Shown here one piece after another: positions 27,052-35,771 of a stretch of DNA of 64,000 bases. A program made the position numbers and the translations under genes. The notes beneath the pieces are model-generated. The model was not told the DNA's origin. It saw only the letters and a program-made list of their open reading frames with translations, and made no database searches. Numbering within the stretch: the stretch's first letter is position 1; each line of letters opens with the position of its first letter. The stretch is taken from the NCBI RefSeq assembly GCF_006715635.1, contig NZ_VFNP01000001.1, positions 3,906,001-3,970,000 on the forward strand, in the 5' to 3' direction. Source of the DNA: Streptomyces sp. SLBN-118. Its GTDB lineage: Bacteria > Actinomycetota > Actinomycetes > Streptomycetales > Streptomycetaceae.

Positions 27052-27890
27052 AAGTCCTCCGCCCAGCGCCGCACATGCGGCAGATCATCGTCCAGCCAGA
27101 ACGCGCTCTGCCCGGGGTCCTTGGAGTCCGTGACCACAAGGATCTCCTCGAACTTCGCGCCCGTGCCCCGGAATCCGAGGTGCGGCTCGACCGCCCACAG
27201 CCCCGGCCTCGGCGGATGGTCCGAGAATGTGTACGGGCTGCACAGCGGCGACCAGCCCTCCCGGTGACCGCGCAGGGCGTCGCTCGCCAGTCCCTTCAGC
27301 GACCGGGTGCCGAAGCCGAAGAGCTGTGGCGCCCAGCGCCGCTGCTTCACCCGGTCGATCTTGTGGGCAATGACACCGAAGGGATAGGCACGGTGCCGGT
27401 TGGCGTAGCCCTGCCGGACCATCAGCCGGTCCACGTCCTCGTATATCTCGCGCAGCGAGCGCCGCTCCCGTACCTCGCGCAGGATCAGCTCGCGGTGCGC
27501 CTGAAGGTCGGCCAGCAGCTTGTTGTGCAGGGGCCTCGGGCCGAGACAGCCCGAGTACCCGATGTCCGCGGTGAAGCCCTGGTGGACGGGGGCCAGGTCG
27601 AGAATGAAGGGCATGCCCGCTTCGAGGGCGCGGTTGGTCGGGAAGAACTGCAGCGGTATGCGGAAGTTGACGAAGGCCGTTCGGTCCCCGAACCAGGCGA
27701 ACGGGAGGTGGAACCAGTCGCGCACACCACGCTCCCGCAGCCACTCGCGCTGCATCCGCGCCGCCCCGCGCTCCGTCACGCCTGGCTTGAGCTGTGCCGC
27801 CACCGCCTCCGCGCATTCGTACGCGAGACGCTGAACCTCCCTGAACCCCCGTAGTTCCGTGGTCAGTTCGCCTGCCACTGCTGAGATCAT
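27048..27890 (-). CDS. M24-family (Xaa-Pro dipeptidase-like) peptidase
   Basis: A 280-residue pita-bread fold protein of the M24 family. The conserved segments are PFILDLAPVHQGFTADIGYS (first metal Asp residues), HRAYPFGVIAHKID (His), PLCSPYTFSDHPPRPGLWAVEPHLGF and FEEILVVT (Glu). Compared with classical aminopeptidases the N-terminal domain is missing, so it is a single-domain form of uncertain activity. ATG 27890 is preferred because of the GGGCGGG in front and the start of similarity; the open frame extends 20 codons further. It is the first gene of the three-gene coupled operon with the EphD-like fusion and the ferritin-like hydrolase. Confidence 0.82.
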   Translation of the reverse strand: MISAVAGELTTELRGFREVQRLAYECAEAVAAQLKPGVTERGAARMQREWLRERGVRDWFHLPFAWFGDRTAFVNFRIPLQFFPTNRALEAGMPFILDLAPVHQGFTADIGYSGCLGPRPLHNKLLADLQAHRELILREVRERRSLREIYEDVDRLMVRQGYANRHRAYPFGVIAHKIDRVKQRRWAPQLFGFGTRSLKGLASDALRGHREGWSPLCSPYTFSDHPPRPGLWAVEPHLGFRGTGAKFEEILVVTDSKDPGQSAFWLDDDLPHVRRWAEDL

Positions 27891-28124
27891 GCCGCCCGCC
27901 CGTCTCGTGTGCGGTGCTCGCTCTGAAGTTGACACTGATGAATGTGACAATGCGCGGCGGCTGCGTCAAGGCCCGTGACTCAGCCTGTGGAAAACCGGGA
28001 GGAGGGGGGCCGGGAGCCATGGACTCAGGTAGCAGCCCCTTACGGGTCCGTACCTCTGGAGTCGGACACGGATCCAGCCGCCAAGGCTGACGCCGGTTGT
28101 GTCGTGCGCCACTACCTTCGAGTT

Positions 28125-29105
28125 GTGACTGTGATCGCGACCGAAAGCCTGAGCAAGCGGTTCCCCCGGGTGACCGCGCTTGACCGGCTCTCTTTGGACA
28201 TCGGACCCGGTGTGACCGGCCTGGTGGGCGCCAACGGAGCCGGCAAGTCCACGTTGATCAAGATCCTGCTGGGTCTGTCCCCCGCCACGGAGGGCCGGGC
28301 CGCCGTGCTCGGCCTCGACGTCGCCACGAGCGGCGCCGCCATCCGGGAACAGGTGGGGTACATGCCCGAGCACGACTGCCTGCCGCCCGATGTCTCGGCC
28401 ACCGAGTTCGTGGTCCACATGGCGCGCATGTCCGGGCTGCCGCCGACGGCCGCCCGCGAGCGCACCGCCGACACCCTGCGCCATGTCGGCCTGTACGAGG
28501 AGCGGTACCGCCCCATCGGCGGCTATTCGACCGGCATGAAGCAGCGCGTCAAGCTCGCCCAGGCCCTGGTCCACGACCCGAAGCTGGTCCTCCTGGACGA
28601 GCCGACCAACGGGCTCGACCCGGTCGGCCGCGACGAGATGCTGAACCTGATCCGCCGCGTCCACACCGACTTCGGCATCTCGGTTCTGGTCACCTCGCAC
28701 CTCCTCGGCGAACTCGAGCGCACCTGTGACCATGTCGTCGTCATCGACGGTGGCTCACTGCTGCGCTCCAGTTCCACCAGCGACTTCACCCAGATCACCA
28801 CGACCCTCGCGGTCGAGGTCACCGACACGGACACCCATCCCGACGGCACCGCGGTGCTCCGTGAGGCGCTCGCCGCCGCCGGAATCACGCTCCACGCACG
28901 CGTGGAGGAAGGTCTGCCCGGAGCGGGCCACATCCTGCTCGTCGAGGCGACGGGCGAGGAGACATACGACGTCGTGCGCGACACCGTCGCCGGGCTCGGC
29001 CTCGGTCTCGTACGGATGGAACAGCGCCGCCACCACATCGCGGAGGTCTTCCGTCCCGAAGGTCCCCAGGCAGCGGCCCAGCCGATGGAGGTGCAGGCGC
29101 GATGA
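28125..29105 (+). CDS. ABC transporter ATP-binding protein, ABC-2 export module 1
   Basis: A 326-residue nucleotide-binding subunit of an ABC-2 type exporter. Walker A is VGANGAGKSTLIKILLG, the signature motif is in GGYSTGMKQRVKLAQALVHD and Walker B is LVLLDEPTNGLDPVG, followed by the switch His in SVLVTSHLLGELE. A C-terminal extension of about 100 residues is typical of this class. The GTG at 28125 is chosen; a second GTG at 28131 and an open frame from 27975 are alternatives. Its last codons overlap the ATG of the permease gene. The substrate is unknown. A second, homologous ATPase gene lies 900 bases on. Confidence 0.91.
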   Translation: MTVIATESLSKRFPRVTALDRLSLDIGPGVTGLVGANGAGKSTLIKILLGLSPATEGRAAVLGLDVATSGAAIREQVGYMPEHDCLPPDVSATEFVVHMARMSGLPPTAARERTADTLRHVGLYEERYRPIGGYSTGMKQRVKLAQALVHDPKLVLLDEPTNGLDPVGRDEMLNLIRRVHTDFGISVLVTSHLLGELERTCDHVVVIDGGSLLRSSSTSDFTQITTTLAVEVTDTDTHPDGTAVLREALAAAGITLHARVEEGLPGAGHILLVEATGEETYDVVRDTVAGLGLGLVRMEQRRHHIAEVFRPEGPQAAAQPMEVQAR

Positions 29106-30019
29106 GCACAGAGCTCACCGGGGTCCAGAGCAGCGGGGTCCAGAACGAGACCACCCGGATCCACAACATCGGATACCGCAATTACGAAGGCCCGCGGCTC
29201 GGCCGCGCGTACGCCCGCCGCTCGCTCTACTCGCAGTCGCTGCGCGGCGCGTACGGACTGGGCCGTTCGGCCAAGTCCAAGGTCCTGCCGATGATCCTTT
29301 TCGCGGTGATGTGCCTGCCGGCGGCGATCATCGTCGCGGTCGCCGTCGCCACGAAGCTCAAGGACCTGCCGCTCGACTACACCCGCTATGCGATCGTCAC
29401 CCAGGCGGTCATCGGGCTGTACCTCGCCGCACAGGCCCCACAGTCCGTCTCGCGCGATCTGCGTTTCAAGACGGTTCCGCTGTACTTCTCCCGTCCCATC
29501 GAGCGCATCGACTACGTGCTCGCCAAATACGGGGCCATGGCCTCGGCGCTGTTCGTACTCACCGGCGCGCCCCTGGTCATCCTCTACATCGGTTCGCTGC
29601 TCGCCAAGATGGACTTCGCGGACCAGACGAAGGGCTTCGCGCAGGGCATGGTCTCCGTCGCGCTGCTGTCGGTGCTCTTCGGCGGCATCGGCCTGGTGAT
29701 GGCCGCGCTCACCCCGCGCCGGGGCTTCGGCGTCGCCGCCGTCATCGCGACGATGACGATCACCTACGGCGCGGTCTCCACCGTCCAGGCGATCGCCTGG
29801 GAGACCGGATCGCCCGGAGTGATCAAGTGGCTCGGTCTCTTCTCGCCGGTCACCCTCATCGACGGCGTCCAGACCGCCTTCCTCGGCGCCACCTCCGCCT
29901 TCCCCGGCGAGGCGGGCCCAGGCGCGGGCCCGGGCATGGTCTACCTGCTCGTCGTCCTCGCGCTCGTCGCCGGCTCGTACGCCGTACTGATGCGCCGCTA
30001 CCGAAAGGTCGGGCTGTGA
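29102..30019 (+). CDS. ABC-2 type permease, export module 1
   Basis: A 305-residue integral membrane partner for the preceding ATPase. A soluble N-terminal part (residues 1-60, including RIHNIGYRNYEGPRLGR, a motif seen in related ABC-2 permeases) is followed by about six membrane helices. The conserved core FKTVPLYFSRPIERIDYVLAK is the ABC-2 coupling region after the first helix pair. The start overlaps the ATPase stop (ATGA) and the stop overlaps the next ATPase start (GTGA), so expression of the four genes is coupled. Confidence 0.87.
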   Translation: MSTELTGVQSSGVQNETTRIHNIGYRNYEGPRLGRAYARRSLYSQSLRGAYGLGRSAKSKVLPMILFAVMCLPAAIIVAVAVATKLKDLPLDYTRYAIVTQAVIGLYLAAQAPQSVSRDLRFKTVPLYFSRPIERIDYVLAKYGAMASALFVLTGAPLVILYIGSLLAKMDFADQTKGFAQGMVSVALLSVLFGGIGLVMAALTPRRGFGVAAVIATMTITYGAVSTVQAIAWETGSPGVIKWLGLFSPVTLIDGVQTAFLGATSAFPGEAGPGAGPGMVYLLVVLALVAGSYAVLMRRYRKVGL

Positions 30020-30927
30020 CAACCATCAACATCGAACACACCTCGCGGTGGTTCGGGAATGTCGTGGCCGTCAACGACGTGACCATGACCATCGGCCCGG
30101 GCGTCACCGGACTGCTCGGTCCCAACGGCGCCGGAAAGTCCACGATCATCAACATGATGGGCGGCTTCCTCGCCCCCTCGACGGGAAGCGTCACGCTCGA
30201 CGGCCAGGCGATCTGGCGCAACGAGTCGGTCTACCGGCAGATCGGCGTCGTCCCGGAGCGGGAAGCCATGTACGACTTCCTCACCGGCCGCGAATTCGTC
30301 GTCGCCAACGCCGAGTTGCACAACCTGGGCAAGAAGGCCGCTCAGAAGGCGCTCGCCACGGTCGAGATGGAGTACGCGCAGGACCGCAAGATCGCGACGT
30401 ACAGCAAAGGCATGCGGCAGCGCGTCAAGATGGCATCCGCCCTGGTTCACGAGCCGTCCGTGCTGCTGCTCGACGAGCCGTTCAACGGTATGGACCCGCG
30501 CCAGCGCATGCAGCTGATGGACCTGCTGCGGCGGATGGGCGCGGAGGGCCGCACGGTGCTGTTCTCCTCGCACATCCTGGAGGAGGTCGAGCAACTCGCC
30601 TCGCACATCGAGGTGATCGTGGCCGGACGGCATGCCGCATCGGGCGACTTCCGCAAGATCCGCCGGCTGATGACGGACCGGCCGCACCGCTATCTCGTAC
30701 GGTCCAGCGACGACCGGGCGCTCGCCGCTGCCCTGATCGCCGACCCGTCGACGGCGGGCATCGAAGTCGACCTGGTAGAGGGCGCGCTGCGCATCCAGGC
30801 CGTCGACTTCGGCCGGTTCACCGAGCTGCTGCCCCGGGTCGCCCGCGAGCACTCGATCCGGCTGCTCACGGTCTCGCCCTCGGACGAGTCCCTCGAATCG
30901 GTTTTCTCCTACCTCGTAGCGGCCTGA
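30016..30927 (+). CDS. ABC transporter ATP-binding protein, ABC-2 export module 2
   Basis: Second nucleotide-binding subunit, 303 residues. It shows Walker A LLGPNGAGKSTIINMMGGF, the signature region IATYSKGMRQRVKMASALVH, Walker B VLLLDEPFNGMDPRQRMQ and the switch His in LFSSHILEEVEQL. The C-terminal domain ends SPSDESLESVFSYLV as is typical of exporters of this class. It starts at a GTG overlapping the upstream permease stop and is followed 17 bases later by the second permease. It is clearly homologous to the ATPase at 28125, which suggests a duplicated module or a hetero-oligomeric transporter. Confidence 0.92.
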   Translation: MTTINIEHTSRWFGNVVAVNDVTMTIGPGVTGLLGPNGAGKSTIINMMGGFLAPSTGSVTLDGQAIWRNESVYRQIGVVPEREAMYDFLTGREFVVANAELHNLGKKAAQKALATVEMEYAQDRKIATYSKGMRQRVKMASALVHEPSVLLLDEPFNGMDPRQRMQLMDLLRRMGAEGRTVLFSSHILEEVEQLASHIEVIVAGRHAASGDFRKIRRLMTDRPHRYLVRSSDDRALAAALIADPSTAGIEVDLVEGALRIQAVDFGRFTELLPRVAREHSIRLLTVSPSDESLESVFSYLVAA

Positions 30928-30944
30928 AAGGAGCTGTGACGTCC

Positions 30945-31664
30945 ATGTACAACCCCACAGTCGCCCGGCTCACCTATCGGGCGGTGCTCGGCAGGCGCCG
31001 CGCGGCGATCCTGTTCGTACTGCCCGGTCTGCTGCTGCTCATCGCTGCGGCGGTCCGGAGCTTCAACGGCCTGGACGACCAGGTCGCGGCCGACGTCCTG
31101 GGCGGATTCGCCATCGCCACGATGGTTCCGCTGATCGGAGTGATCGCGGGCACCGGTGCGATCGGGCCCGAGATCGACGACGGGTCGATCGTCTACCTGC
31201 TCGCCAAGCCGGTGAAGCGCCCGACGATCATCGTCACCAAGCTGATCGTGGCCATCGCCATCACCATGGCCTTCTCCGCGATTCCCACACTGATCGCCGG
31301 ATTCATCCTCAACGGCAACGGCCAGCAGGTCGCGATCGCCTACACGGTCGCGGCGCTGGTCGCCTCGATCGCGTACAGCGCGCTGTTCCTTCTCCTCGGG
31401 ACGGTCAGCCGCCATGCGGTCGTCATCGGACTCGTCTACGCGCTGGTGTGGGAGACGCTCTTCGGCAGCCTCGTGCCGGGGGCGCGCACGCTGAGCGTGC
31501 AGCAGTGGTCGCTGGCGCTCGCCGAGAAGATCGGCGGGGAGGGGCTGATCGGCTCGGACGTGGGGCTGCCGCTCGCCGTGACGCTGCTGGCGGGGGTCAC
31601 GGTCGTGGCGACCTGGTACGCCGGTCAGAAACTGAGGGTGCTGAAGCTCGCCGGCGAGGAATGA
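30945..31664 (+). CDS. ABC-2 type permease, export module 2
   Basis: A 239-residue membrane protein with six hydrophobic helices (AAILFVLPGLLLLIAAAV, IATMVPLIGVIAGTGAIG, IIVTKLIVAIAITMAFSAI and others). The segment DDGSIVYLLAKPVKRPTII is the counterpart of the FSRP coupling segment of the first permease. It pairs with the ATPase just upstream. The ATG at 30945 is used with AAGGAG 11 bases upstream; a GTG at 30936 is too close to that site. The operon ends in a perfect 31-base inverted repeat. Confidence 0.86.
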   Translation: MYNPTVARLTYRAVLGRRRAAILFVLPGLLLLIAAAVRSFNGLDDQVAADVLGGFAIATMVPLIGVIAGTGAIGPEIDDGSIVYLLAKPVKRPTIIVTKLIVAIAITMAFSAIPTLIAGFILNGNGQQVAIAYTVAALVASIAYSALFLLLGTVSRHAVVIGLVYALVWETLFGSLVPGARTLSVQQWSLALAEKIGGEGLIGSDVGLPLAVTLLAGVTVVATWYAGQKLRVLKLAGEE

Positions 31665-31685
31665 GACGAAGACCTTGCCTTGTCG

Positions 31686-31716
31686 GTCAACCCCCGTCCA
31701 GTGGACGGGGGTTGAC
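31686..31716. terminator. Perfect 15-bp inverted repeat closing the ABC operon
   Basis: GTCAACCCCCGTCCA and its exact reverse complement flank one central G, making a very stable hairpin 22 bases after the last permease gene. The 268-base gap up to 31932 has no other gene. After the hairpin comes an unusually AT-rich stretch (CATATACGCGTAACTGTACG) that could hold the promoter of the next gene, with TTGACG at the end of the repeat as a possible -35. Confidence 0.85.
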
Positions 31717-31932
31717 GCATATACGCGTAACTGTACGTTTATCGGCTCGTTGTTCACCGTGCGTGGAGGCAACTGCAGTTCGTGGCGACGAGAGTTCGTG
31801 AAGTTGGGGATTGCCGGTACTGGATCGAAAGCCGGGCCGGTCATTGGGTGAGTAGCACCGTGAGCCGACCTCCACCCCTGTGCCCGGGGAGAGGGCCGTC
31901 CATGACCGGTTTCACGAACGGAAGGCATCCCC

Positions 31933-32646
31933 ATGCCATCGGAAGTCGCCCTGCTCGAATCGCGCACGATGCGCGACGAGCATCTGGGACGCGTCGACGT
32001 CCTCGACAAGGTGAAGGCTCTTGTCATGCTCCCGGACGGAGTTCACGTTCGCACAGAGGAAGTGGCGCGGTACTTCGAAGTATCCACAGTCGTCATCAGG
32101 AGGTTGACCGACCGGCATCACAAGGAGTTCACCGAGAACGGGATGAGGGTGCTGCGCGGCGCTGAGCTGCGCACCTTCCATAGCGACATCCTGTCGCTAT
32201 GGAGCGTCAACGAGGGGGAAAGTTATCCACAGGCGGTCACCCAGCTCAGGCTGTACACCCGTCGGTCGGTGCTCAACGTCGCGATGCTTCTTCGCGACAG
32301 CGACATCGCCCGCTGCGTCCGTACCTACCTCCTCGACGCCGAGGAAGGCTGGCGCAAGGGGTACACATCCCTCGACCGCCGGGTCACCGCCGTCGAGGCG
32401 AATCAGGACACCGTCGGCCGCGCGCTGCAGGAACTCGGCCCGGTGATCAACGGGATCTCGGTGCGGCTGGACCGACTCGACCGGCGGCTCAACACCACCA
32501 ACCAGGTCGTCGGAGCCATCAGCAACCGGCTCTGCGATCTCTCCGACGACATGCGGCGGATGGAGCGCCGGATGGACAGGAGGATGGACGACTTCGCCCA
32601 TCAGCTGAGAGAACTGCAGCGCAGCCAGTGCCGTAAGCGCCGCTGA
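31933..32646 (+). CDS. HTH/coiled-coil protein, unknown function
   Basis: A 237-residue protein with no named family that I can give. Residues 15-90 look like a DNA-binding winged helix (LGRVDVLDKVKALVMLPDG, VRTEEVARYFEVSTVVIRRL), a pattern shared by several Streptomyces proteins of unknown role. Residues 100-145 are helical (TRRSVLNVAMLLRDSDIAR). Residues 150-230 form a regular heptad-like coiled coil with repeated Arg and Asp (LDRLDRRLNTTNQVVG, MRRMERRMDRRMDDF). A regulator that oligomerises through the coiled coil is likely. The start ATG has GGAAGG 8 bases upstream. The coding sequence itself carries a perfect DnaA box at 32223-32231. Confidence 0.72.
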   Translation: MPSEVALLESRTMRDEHLGRVDVLDKVKALVMLPDGVHVRTEEVARYFEVSTVVIRRLTDRHHKEFTENGMRVLRGAELRTFHSDILSLWSVNEGESYPQAVTQLRLYTRRSVLNVAMLLRDSDIARCVRTYLLDAEEGWRKGYTSLDRRVTAVEANQDTVGRALQELGPVINGISVRLDRLDRRLNTTNQVVGAISNRLCDLSDDMRRMERRMDRRMDDFAHQLRELQRSQCRKRR

Positions 32647-32769
32647 CACCAGGCGGACAGGTACTCGGACAGGAAATTCGGTGGCACCGAATCGCCGCCC
32701 GGGGCACAGTGGTTGAGTCGGGCGCACGCCAGTGCGACCGACGCCACCGACCGGGAGAGGAGCGCGGCG

Positions 32770-32838
32770 ATGACCGAGAGTACGAGTGCGAGTCCGTCGA
32801 GCTCCCGACAGGGCAGCGCCGGGCAGCCAGCGGAGTAG
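32770..32838 (+). CDS. Possible 22-residue small ORF upstream of tRNA-Ser
   Basis: An ATG with GGGAGAGGAG about 7 bases upstream opens a 22-codon frame rich in Ser, Ala, Gly and Gln, ending in TAG. It sits between the HTH/coiled-coil gene and the tRNA-Ser gene and is followed by a GC-rich hairpin (32858-32887). The composition gives no clue to a role. It may be a chance frame. The remainder of 32647-32924 has nothing else recognisable. Confidence 0.25.
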   Translation: MTESTSASPSSSRQGSAGQPAE

Positions 32839-32857
32839 CCACCGACGACTCCGCGAA

Positions 32858-32887
32858 GCCGCCCCCAGGCAGCTGCCCGGGGGCGGC
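32858..32887. terminator. GC-rich hairpin before tRNA-Ser(GCT)
   Basis: GCCGCCCCC-A-GGCA and TGCC-C-GGGGGCGGC form a 13-pair stem. It lies about 40 bases before the tRNA gene and probably ends upstream transcription. Confidence 0.6.
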
Positions 32888-32924
32888 CGCTTCGAGCGCG
32901 CATCTGCGCGGGCCGCCCCCTCCC

Positions 32925-33011
<87 letters not shown>

Positions 33012-33114
33012 CAGGGCCCTTGGGCGGGCCGCAGACCGTATTCTGGCCCTTCGCCGTGACCACCCGACGCAAAAAGGCCACCTGTGCCGGGGCGTTGAGC
33101 CCACAACGGGCGCG

Positions 33115-33927
33115 TCAGCGCGCCAGCAACCGCTCCAGTACCACCGCGATGCCGTCATCTTCGTTGGACGCCGTGATCTCGTGCGCCACGGCCTTCAGCT
33201 CTTCATGCGCATTGGCCATCGCCACCCCGTGCGCGGCCCACCCGAACATCGGGATGTCGTTCGGCATGTCGCCGAAAGCGATCGTGTCCGCTGCCCGCAG
33301 CCCCAGTCGCCTCGCCGCCAGCGAGAGCCCTGTCGCCTTGCTCAGCCCCAGCGGCAGGATCTCGACGATGCCCTCGCCCGCCATCACCACGTCCACGAGG
33401 CTGCCGACCGTCGCCCTGGCCGCATTCGCCAGCGCGTCGTCGTCCAGCTCCGGATGCTGGATGTACACCTTGTTCAGCGGGGCCGACCACAGCTCAGCCG
33501 GGTCCTGAAACGCCACCACGGGCAGCGGGCCTTCCTGCACCCGGTATCCCGGTCCGACCAGCACATCGCCGTCGAGCCCGTCGCGGCTCGCGGCCAGCGC
33601 CAGCGGGCCCACCTCCGCCTCGATCTTGGAGAGCGCGAGACCGGCCAGCTGCCGGTCCAGCGTCAGGGACGTCAGCAGCCGGTGTTCGCCCGCGTGGTAG
33701 ATCTGCGCGCCCTGGCCGCAGACGGCCAGTCCGTCGTAGCCGAGGTCGTCCAGGATGTGCCGGGTCCAGGGCACCGCGCGTCCGGTGACGATGATGTGCG
33801 CGGCGCCCGTCGCGGTAGCTGCGGCGAGCGCGTCGCGCGTGCGCGGGGAGACCGTCTCGTCGCCCCGCAGCAGCGTGCCGTCGAGATCTGTCGCTATCAG
33901 GCCGTACGGAAAGGGCGCGGGGCTCAC
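33115..33927 (-). CDS. Cof-type HAD-superfamily hydrolase
   Basis: A 270-residue member of the same Cof subfamily as the gene at 20752. Motif I is [14 protein letters not shown], motif II is in [13 protein letters not shown], the Lys of motif III is in [13 protein letters not shown] and motif IV is [13 protein letters not shown]. The GTG start at 33927 overlaps the serS stop codon (GTGA), so it is translationally coupled to the seryl-tRNA synthetase. A phosphatase or pyrophosphatase of a sugar phosphate or cofactor is likely. Confidence 0.9.
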   Translation of the reverse strand: MSPAPFPYGLIATDLDGTLLRGDETVSPRTRDALAAATATGAAHIIVTGRAVPWTRHILDDLGYDGLAVCGQGAQIYHAGEHRLLTSLTLDRQLAGLALSKIEAEVGPLALAASRDGLDGDVLVGPGYRVQEGPLPVVAFQDPAELWSAPLNKVYIQHPELDDDALANAARATVGSLVDVVMAGEGIVEILPLGLSKATGLSLAARRLGLRAADTIAFGDMPNDIPMFGWAAHGVAMANAHEELKAVAHEITASNEDDGIAVVLERLLAR

Positions 33928-35201
33928 GTGGAGACCGGCTCGAGCACTTCACGACCGCCGAGATACGGCCGCAGCACCTCGGGCACGCGCACCGAACCGT
34001 CCGCAAGCTGGTGGTTCTCCAGGATTGCCACGATCGTGCGCGGTACGGCGCACAGCGTCCCGTTCAGGGTCGCCAGCGGCTGTACCTTCTTGCCGTCACG
34101 CATCCGGACCGCCAGGCGGCGCGCCTGGAAGCCGTCGCAGTTCGAGGCGGAGGTCAGTTCGCGGTACTTGCCCTGCGTCGGGATCCACGCCTCGCAGTCG
34201 TACTTGCGCGAGGCGGACGCGCCCAGGTCGCCGGTGGCCACATCGATCACCTGGAACGGCAGTTCCAGGCCGGTCAGCCACTGCTTCTCCCAGTCGAGGA
34301 GCCGCTTGTGCTCGGCCTCCGCGTCCTCGGGAGCGACGTACGAGAACATCTCGACCTTGTCGAACTGGTGCACCCGGAAGATGCCGCGGGTGTCCTTGCC
34401 GTACGTCCCGGCCTCGCGGCGGAAGCACGGCGAGAAGCCGGCGTACCGCAGCGGCAGCTTGTCCGCGTCGATGATCTCGTCCATGTGGTACGCCGCGAGC
34501 GGGACCTCGGAGGTGCCGACCAGGTAGTAGTCGTCCTTCTCCAGGTGGTAGACGTTCTCGGAGGCCTGGCCGAGGAAGCCCGTGCCCTCCATGGCGCGCG
34601 GACGGACCAGCGCGGGCGTCAGCATCGGGATGAACCCGGCCTCGGTCGCCTGCGCGATCGCGGCGTTGACGAGCGCGAGCTCGAGCAGCGCGCCGACGCC
34701 CGTCAGGTAGTAGAAGCGCGACCCCGACACCTTGGCGCCTCGCTCGACGTCGATGGCGCCGAGCGCCTCGCCGAGCTCCAGGTGGTCCTTGGGCTCGAAG
34801 CCCTCGGCGCCGAAGTCGCGGATCGTGCCGTGCGTCTCGAGGACGACGAAGTCCTCCTCGCCGCCGACCGGGACGTCCTCGTGGACGATGTTCCCGAGCT
34901 GGAGCAGCAGCCGCTTGGTCTCTTCGTCGGCCTCGTCCTGGGCCGCGTCGGCAGCCTTGACGTCGGTCTTCAGCTGCTCGGCCCTCTTCAGCAGCTCGGC
35001 GCGCTCTTCGGGAGTGGCCTTGGGGATGAGCTTGCCGAGCTGCTTCTGCTCGGAACGCAGTTCGTCGAAGCGGACGCCGGACGACCTGCGCCGCTCATCG
35101 GCCCGGAGCAGGGCGTCGACGAGCGCGACGTCCTCTCCACGGGCGCGCTGGGAGGCGCGAACACGGTCGGGGTCCTCACGGAGCAGGCGAAGGTCAATCA
35201 C
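33924..35201 (-). CDS. serS: Seryl-tRNA synthetase
   Basis: Class II aminoacyl-tRNA synthetase, 425 residues. The N-terminal [20 protein letters not shown] leads into the long antiparallel coiled-coil arm (residues 30-100) that grips the long variable arm of tRNA-Ser. Motif 2 is [18 protein letters not shown] with the [10 protein letters not shown] serine site upstream, and motif 3 is [20 protein letters not shown]. It is an essential housekeeping gene coupled to the downstream HAD hydrolase. Its own substrate tRNA-Ser(GCT) lies just beyond the HAD gene on the other strand. The upstream gap to pheA is 570 bases and carries a DnaA-box cluster. Confidence 0.98.
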   Translation of the reverse strand: MIDLRLLREDPDRVRASQRARGEDVALVDALLRADERRRSSGVRFDELRSEQKQLGKLIPKATPEERAELLKRAEQLKTDVKAADAAQDEADEETKRLLLQLGNIVHEDVPVGGEEDFVVLETHGTIRDFGAEGFEPKDHLELGEALGAIDVERGAKVSGSRFYYLTGVGALLELALVNAAIAQATEAGFIPMLTPALVRPRAMEGTGFLGQASENVYHLEKDDYYLVGTSEVPLAAYHMDEIIDADKLPLRYAGFSPCFRREAGTYGKDTRGIFRVHQFDKVEMFSYVAPEDAEAEHKRLLDWEKQWLTGLELPFQVIDVATGDLGASASRKYDCEAWIPTQGKYRELTSASNCDGFQARRLAVRMRDGKKVQPLATLNGTLCAVPRTIVAILENHQLADGSVRVPEVLRPYLGGREVLEPVST

Positions 35202-35408
35202 CCCACCAGGCTACCGGTGCCGACTCGTTCAACCTCACTCGATATTGCCTTGCGTATCACTTTGTCCGAATTGCCGGAATTTAGAAAGCCGACACCCAAT
35301 TACCCGGGCGGGCGTCAATAAGCGCTCGACTTCTCGCCGAAATGGGGCATCCGGCCGTTGTCCGAATTGACCCGCTTCCCTTGCGGAGGCGCGGGACCTG
35401 GTGGCCGC

Positions 35409-35720
35409 TTGTCCACAGGGATGCGAACTCTCGCAAGGTTATCCACAGGCTGTGTGCGGCGTCTGTGGACCACGGAAATGATCGTTTTCAATGCCGTGCG
35501 TGCGCCGGAGGATTCCCCTCCTAAACCCACCTCACACCCTCTTTCGGGTGGGAATTCCTCGCTCCAAAGAGTTGATCAATGGAATTGAGGTGACACGGGG
35601 CACCGTGCGTACCTGTGGACGGAAGTGGGGTGACTGGGCCGATTTGTCGACCATGTCGGGCTGCGTTGTCGACTTGTCCCCAGGTCGAGAAGCGCGCCTG
35701 TGGATAACTTCTGTGGACAA
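35409..35720. promoter_or_regulatory. DnaA-box cluster between serS and pheA
   Basis: The 570-base non-coding gap 35202-35771 contains four strong DnaA boxes: TTGTCCACA at 35409-35417, TTATCCACA at 35439-35447, TGTGGATAA (reverse) at 35699-35707 and TGTGGACAA (reverse) at 35712-35720. Weaker relatives occur at 35464 (TGTGGACCA), 35614 (TGTGGACGG) and 35674 (TTGTCCCCA). The boxes form two outward-spaced pairs in opposite orientation. No gene is visible in the gap. This resembles the origin-distal DnaA-box clusters described for S. coelicolor, which titrate DnaA. Confidence 0.85.
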
Positions 35721-35771
35721 CGAAAATCTGCAGGTAAGACCGGTCGTCGGATCCTGGGCTGCGAAGCCGGT

